Assembly: GCA_012514785.1 (NCBI GenBank)
Contig: JAAYZP010000536.1
Span: 1-14,879 of the forward strand
DNA: 14,879 nucleotides
Reading direction: 5' to 3'
Origin: Propionibacterium sp.
Lineage (GTDB): Bacteria > Actinomycetota > Actinomycetes > Propionibacteriales > Propionibacteriaceae
This document shows, one piece after another, positions 13,902 through 14,879 of this stretch. A model generated the notes under the pieces. It had not been told where the DNA came from, did not search any database, and saw only the letters and a program-made list of their open reading frames with translations. Made by a program: the position numbers and the translations under genes. The number at the start of each line of letters is the position of its first letter. The stretch's first letter is position 1.

Positions 13902-14879
13902 ATGCATGGCCTGCGGCGCACCACGGTGCGCGCCACGAACGGCGAGCTCGACTGTGAGATCGACGCGCTGCCCATCGTCGAGCTGGGCGGCATGCCCGGC
14001 TGGCTGACCGGCGAGCCGCTCACGGACCAGGGCGTCGAGGTGGCCATGCCCAACCTCCCGCGCGACCTCGAGCTGCCGCGGGTGGAGCCCGAGCCGTGGC
14101 GCTGCCTCGTGACGCCGCTCTCGGAGCGCACGGTGCGCATCCGCATCGCGCGGAGGGGCCACCGCGTCTTCGACGAGGTACCCAGCTGGTTGGGCATCGT
14201 CGTCGTCGACGACGCCCCGGTCGCCGGGTGGTCGGTGTCGTTCACGGACGGAGGCTGGACCTTCGAGGGCCCGGGGGCTTCCGTCACCGTGGGGGATACG
14301 TTCTCGATCGCGGTTCGCGACGCCGACGGCCGCCTCGTCCTGCGCACCGGCGAGCGGCTCCGTCAAGTGGCGGGCTTCCCGATGGCGCCACCGGTGCTCG
14401 CCGACGGGAGCACCGTCACGCTGAACCTCGAACTCGGCACCGACGAGGACATCCTCGGCTTCGGCGAGCAGTTCGGCCGGCTGGTGAAGAACGGGCAGAA
14501 GATGGTGCTCACCGTCGACGACGCGCTCGGCACCGGCACCGGGCTCGCCTACAAGCCGATGCCCGTGTGGCACTCCACCGCCGGCTACATGGCGCTGGTC
14601 AACACCGGCGCCCGCGTCGTCGCCGACGTCGGCCACGTGCGCCCCAGCGTGCTGTCGCTGACCGCGGACGACGACGTGCTCGACCTGATCGTCATCGTCG
14701 CCGACGACCCGAAGGTGAGGCTCGCGGAGTACACGCGGCTCACCGGCACCGCGCCGGTCCCGCCGTCGTGGGCGTTCGGCTACTGGATGGGCCGCTGCCG
14801 CTACCACTCCGCCACCGAGATGCTCGAGGTGGCCGACCGCCTGCGGGAGCTGGACGTGCCGGCGGACGTGCTCCACGTC
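13902..14879 (+). CDS. Glycoside hydrolase family 31 enzyme, N-terminal part (runs off the window)
   Basis: Open from ATG 13902 to the last base, giving 326 residues without a stop. The N-terminal beta-sandwich includes ILGFGEQFGRLVKNGQK (residues 184-200) and YKPMPVWHSTAGYMALVNT (218-236), followed by AEYTRLTGTAPVPPSWAFGYWMG (275-297), which leads into the catalytic barrel; the window stops before the catalytic aspartates. These blocks place it in GH31, nearer to alpha-xylosidase/alpha-glucosidase-like members than to E. coli YihQ, whose first barrel strand reads GIQGG with a sulfonate-contacting glutamine; here that place reads MGRCRYHS. Context (4 bases after the permease, same operon) suggests a sulfoquinovosidase or a glycosidase releasing the imported sugar. 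There is no signal peptide, so action is cytoplasmic, after import. Confidence 0.82.
   Translation, partial: MHGLRRTTVRATNGELDCEIDALPIVELGGMPGWLTGEPLTDQGVEVAMPNLPRDLELPRVEPEPWRCLVTPLSERTVRIRIARRGHRVFDEVPSWLGIVVVDDAPVAGWSVSFTDGGWTFEGPGASVTVGDTFSIAVRDADGRLVLRTGERLRQVAGFPMAPPVLADGSTVTLNLELGTDEDILGFGEQFGRLVKNGQKMVLTVDDALGTGTGLAYKPMPVWHSTAGYMALVNTGARVVADVGHVRPSVLSLTADDDVLDLIVIVADDPKVRLAEYTRLTGTAPVPPSWAFGYWMGRCRYHSATEMLEVADRLRELDVPADVLHV

Noticed and set aside
14195..14218. GTC/GAC-rich palindromic stretch in the glycosidase gene
   Set aside because: It comes from consecutive Val-Val-Val-Asp-Asp codons in GC-rich usage and lies inside a well-supported coding region.
11714..14347. Very long open frame on the minus strand (877 codons) opposite the ABC genes
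   Set aside because: It is the high-GC mirror of three well-supported plus-strand genes; its product is Arg/Asp/His-rich low complexity with no domain, and it crosses several real gene borders.
1..14879. CRISPR arrays, tRNA/rRNA genes, insertion sequences, prophage or toxin-antitoxin genes
   Set aside because: I looked and saw no repeat-spacer pattern, no structured RNA gene, no transposase or integrase, and no small toxin-like pairs; coding density and base use are uniform.

Overview
The window is about 14.9 kb of GC-rich, densely coding DNA from a high-GC Gram-positive bacterium (Actinobacteria). The evidence is strong G/C third-position bias, TTG and GTG starts, 4-8 nt gene overlaps, TANNNT -10 boxes, one promoter that looks leaderless, and a sugar ABC importer with no ATPase gene of its own. 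A Propionibacteriaceae-like host is plausible but is only an impression.

Left part (1-5367), ordinary chromosomal genes: the 3' end of a long-chain acyl-CoA synthetase; a double-hotdog acyl-CoA thioesterase; a convergent dienelactone-hydrolase-family hydrolase; a divergent Sir2 deacylase; a 160-base gap; and a minus-strand pair made of a cNMP/CBS/DUF294 signalling protein followed 1 base later by a DEDD-type 3'-5' exonuclease.

Middle and right (5368-14879), the notable part: two consecutive plus-strand transcription units that together look like a sulfoquinovose (SQ, 6-deoxy-6-sulfoglucose) catabolic locus of the sulfo-EMP type. Unit 1 (5597-8416) holds a TauE/SafE (TSUP) exporter, a beta-hydroxyacid dehydrogenase that fits sulfolactaldehyde reductase, and a PfkA-family kinase with pyrophosphate-type active-site signatures. 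Unit 2 (8513 to the window end) holds a YihT-like sulfofructose-1-phosphate aldolase (the anchor of the assignment), a fucose/arabinose-isomerase-fold isomerase, a lipoprotein sugar-binding protein, two ABC permeases, and the first 326 codons of a GH31 glycosidase.

Proposed flow: SQ or an SQ-glycoside enters through the ABC importer and GH31 releases the free sulfosugar. The isomerase makes sulfofructose, the Pfk-type kinase makes sulfofructose-1-phosphate, and the aldolase yields DHAP plus sulfolactaldehyde. The dehydrogenase reduces sulfolactaldehyde to dihydroxypropanesulfonate (DHPS), and the TSUP protein exports it. Compared with E. coli yih, the isomerase (not YihS), kinase (PfkA rather than PfkB), importer and glycosidase type appear replaced by unrelated or distant families. 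From memory, a variant called sulfo-EMP2 was described in Arthrobacter; whether this is the same variant cannot be decided here. Both units have TGTT...AACA operator-like palindromes of identical 16-bp span at their promoters, suggesting one repressor encoded outside the window. The divergent gap before unit 1 also holds a four-box symmetric repeat.
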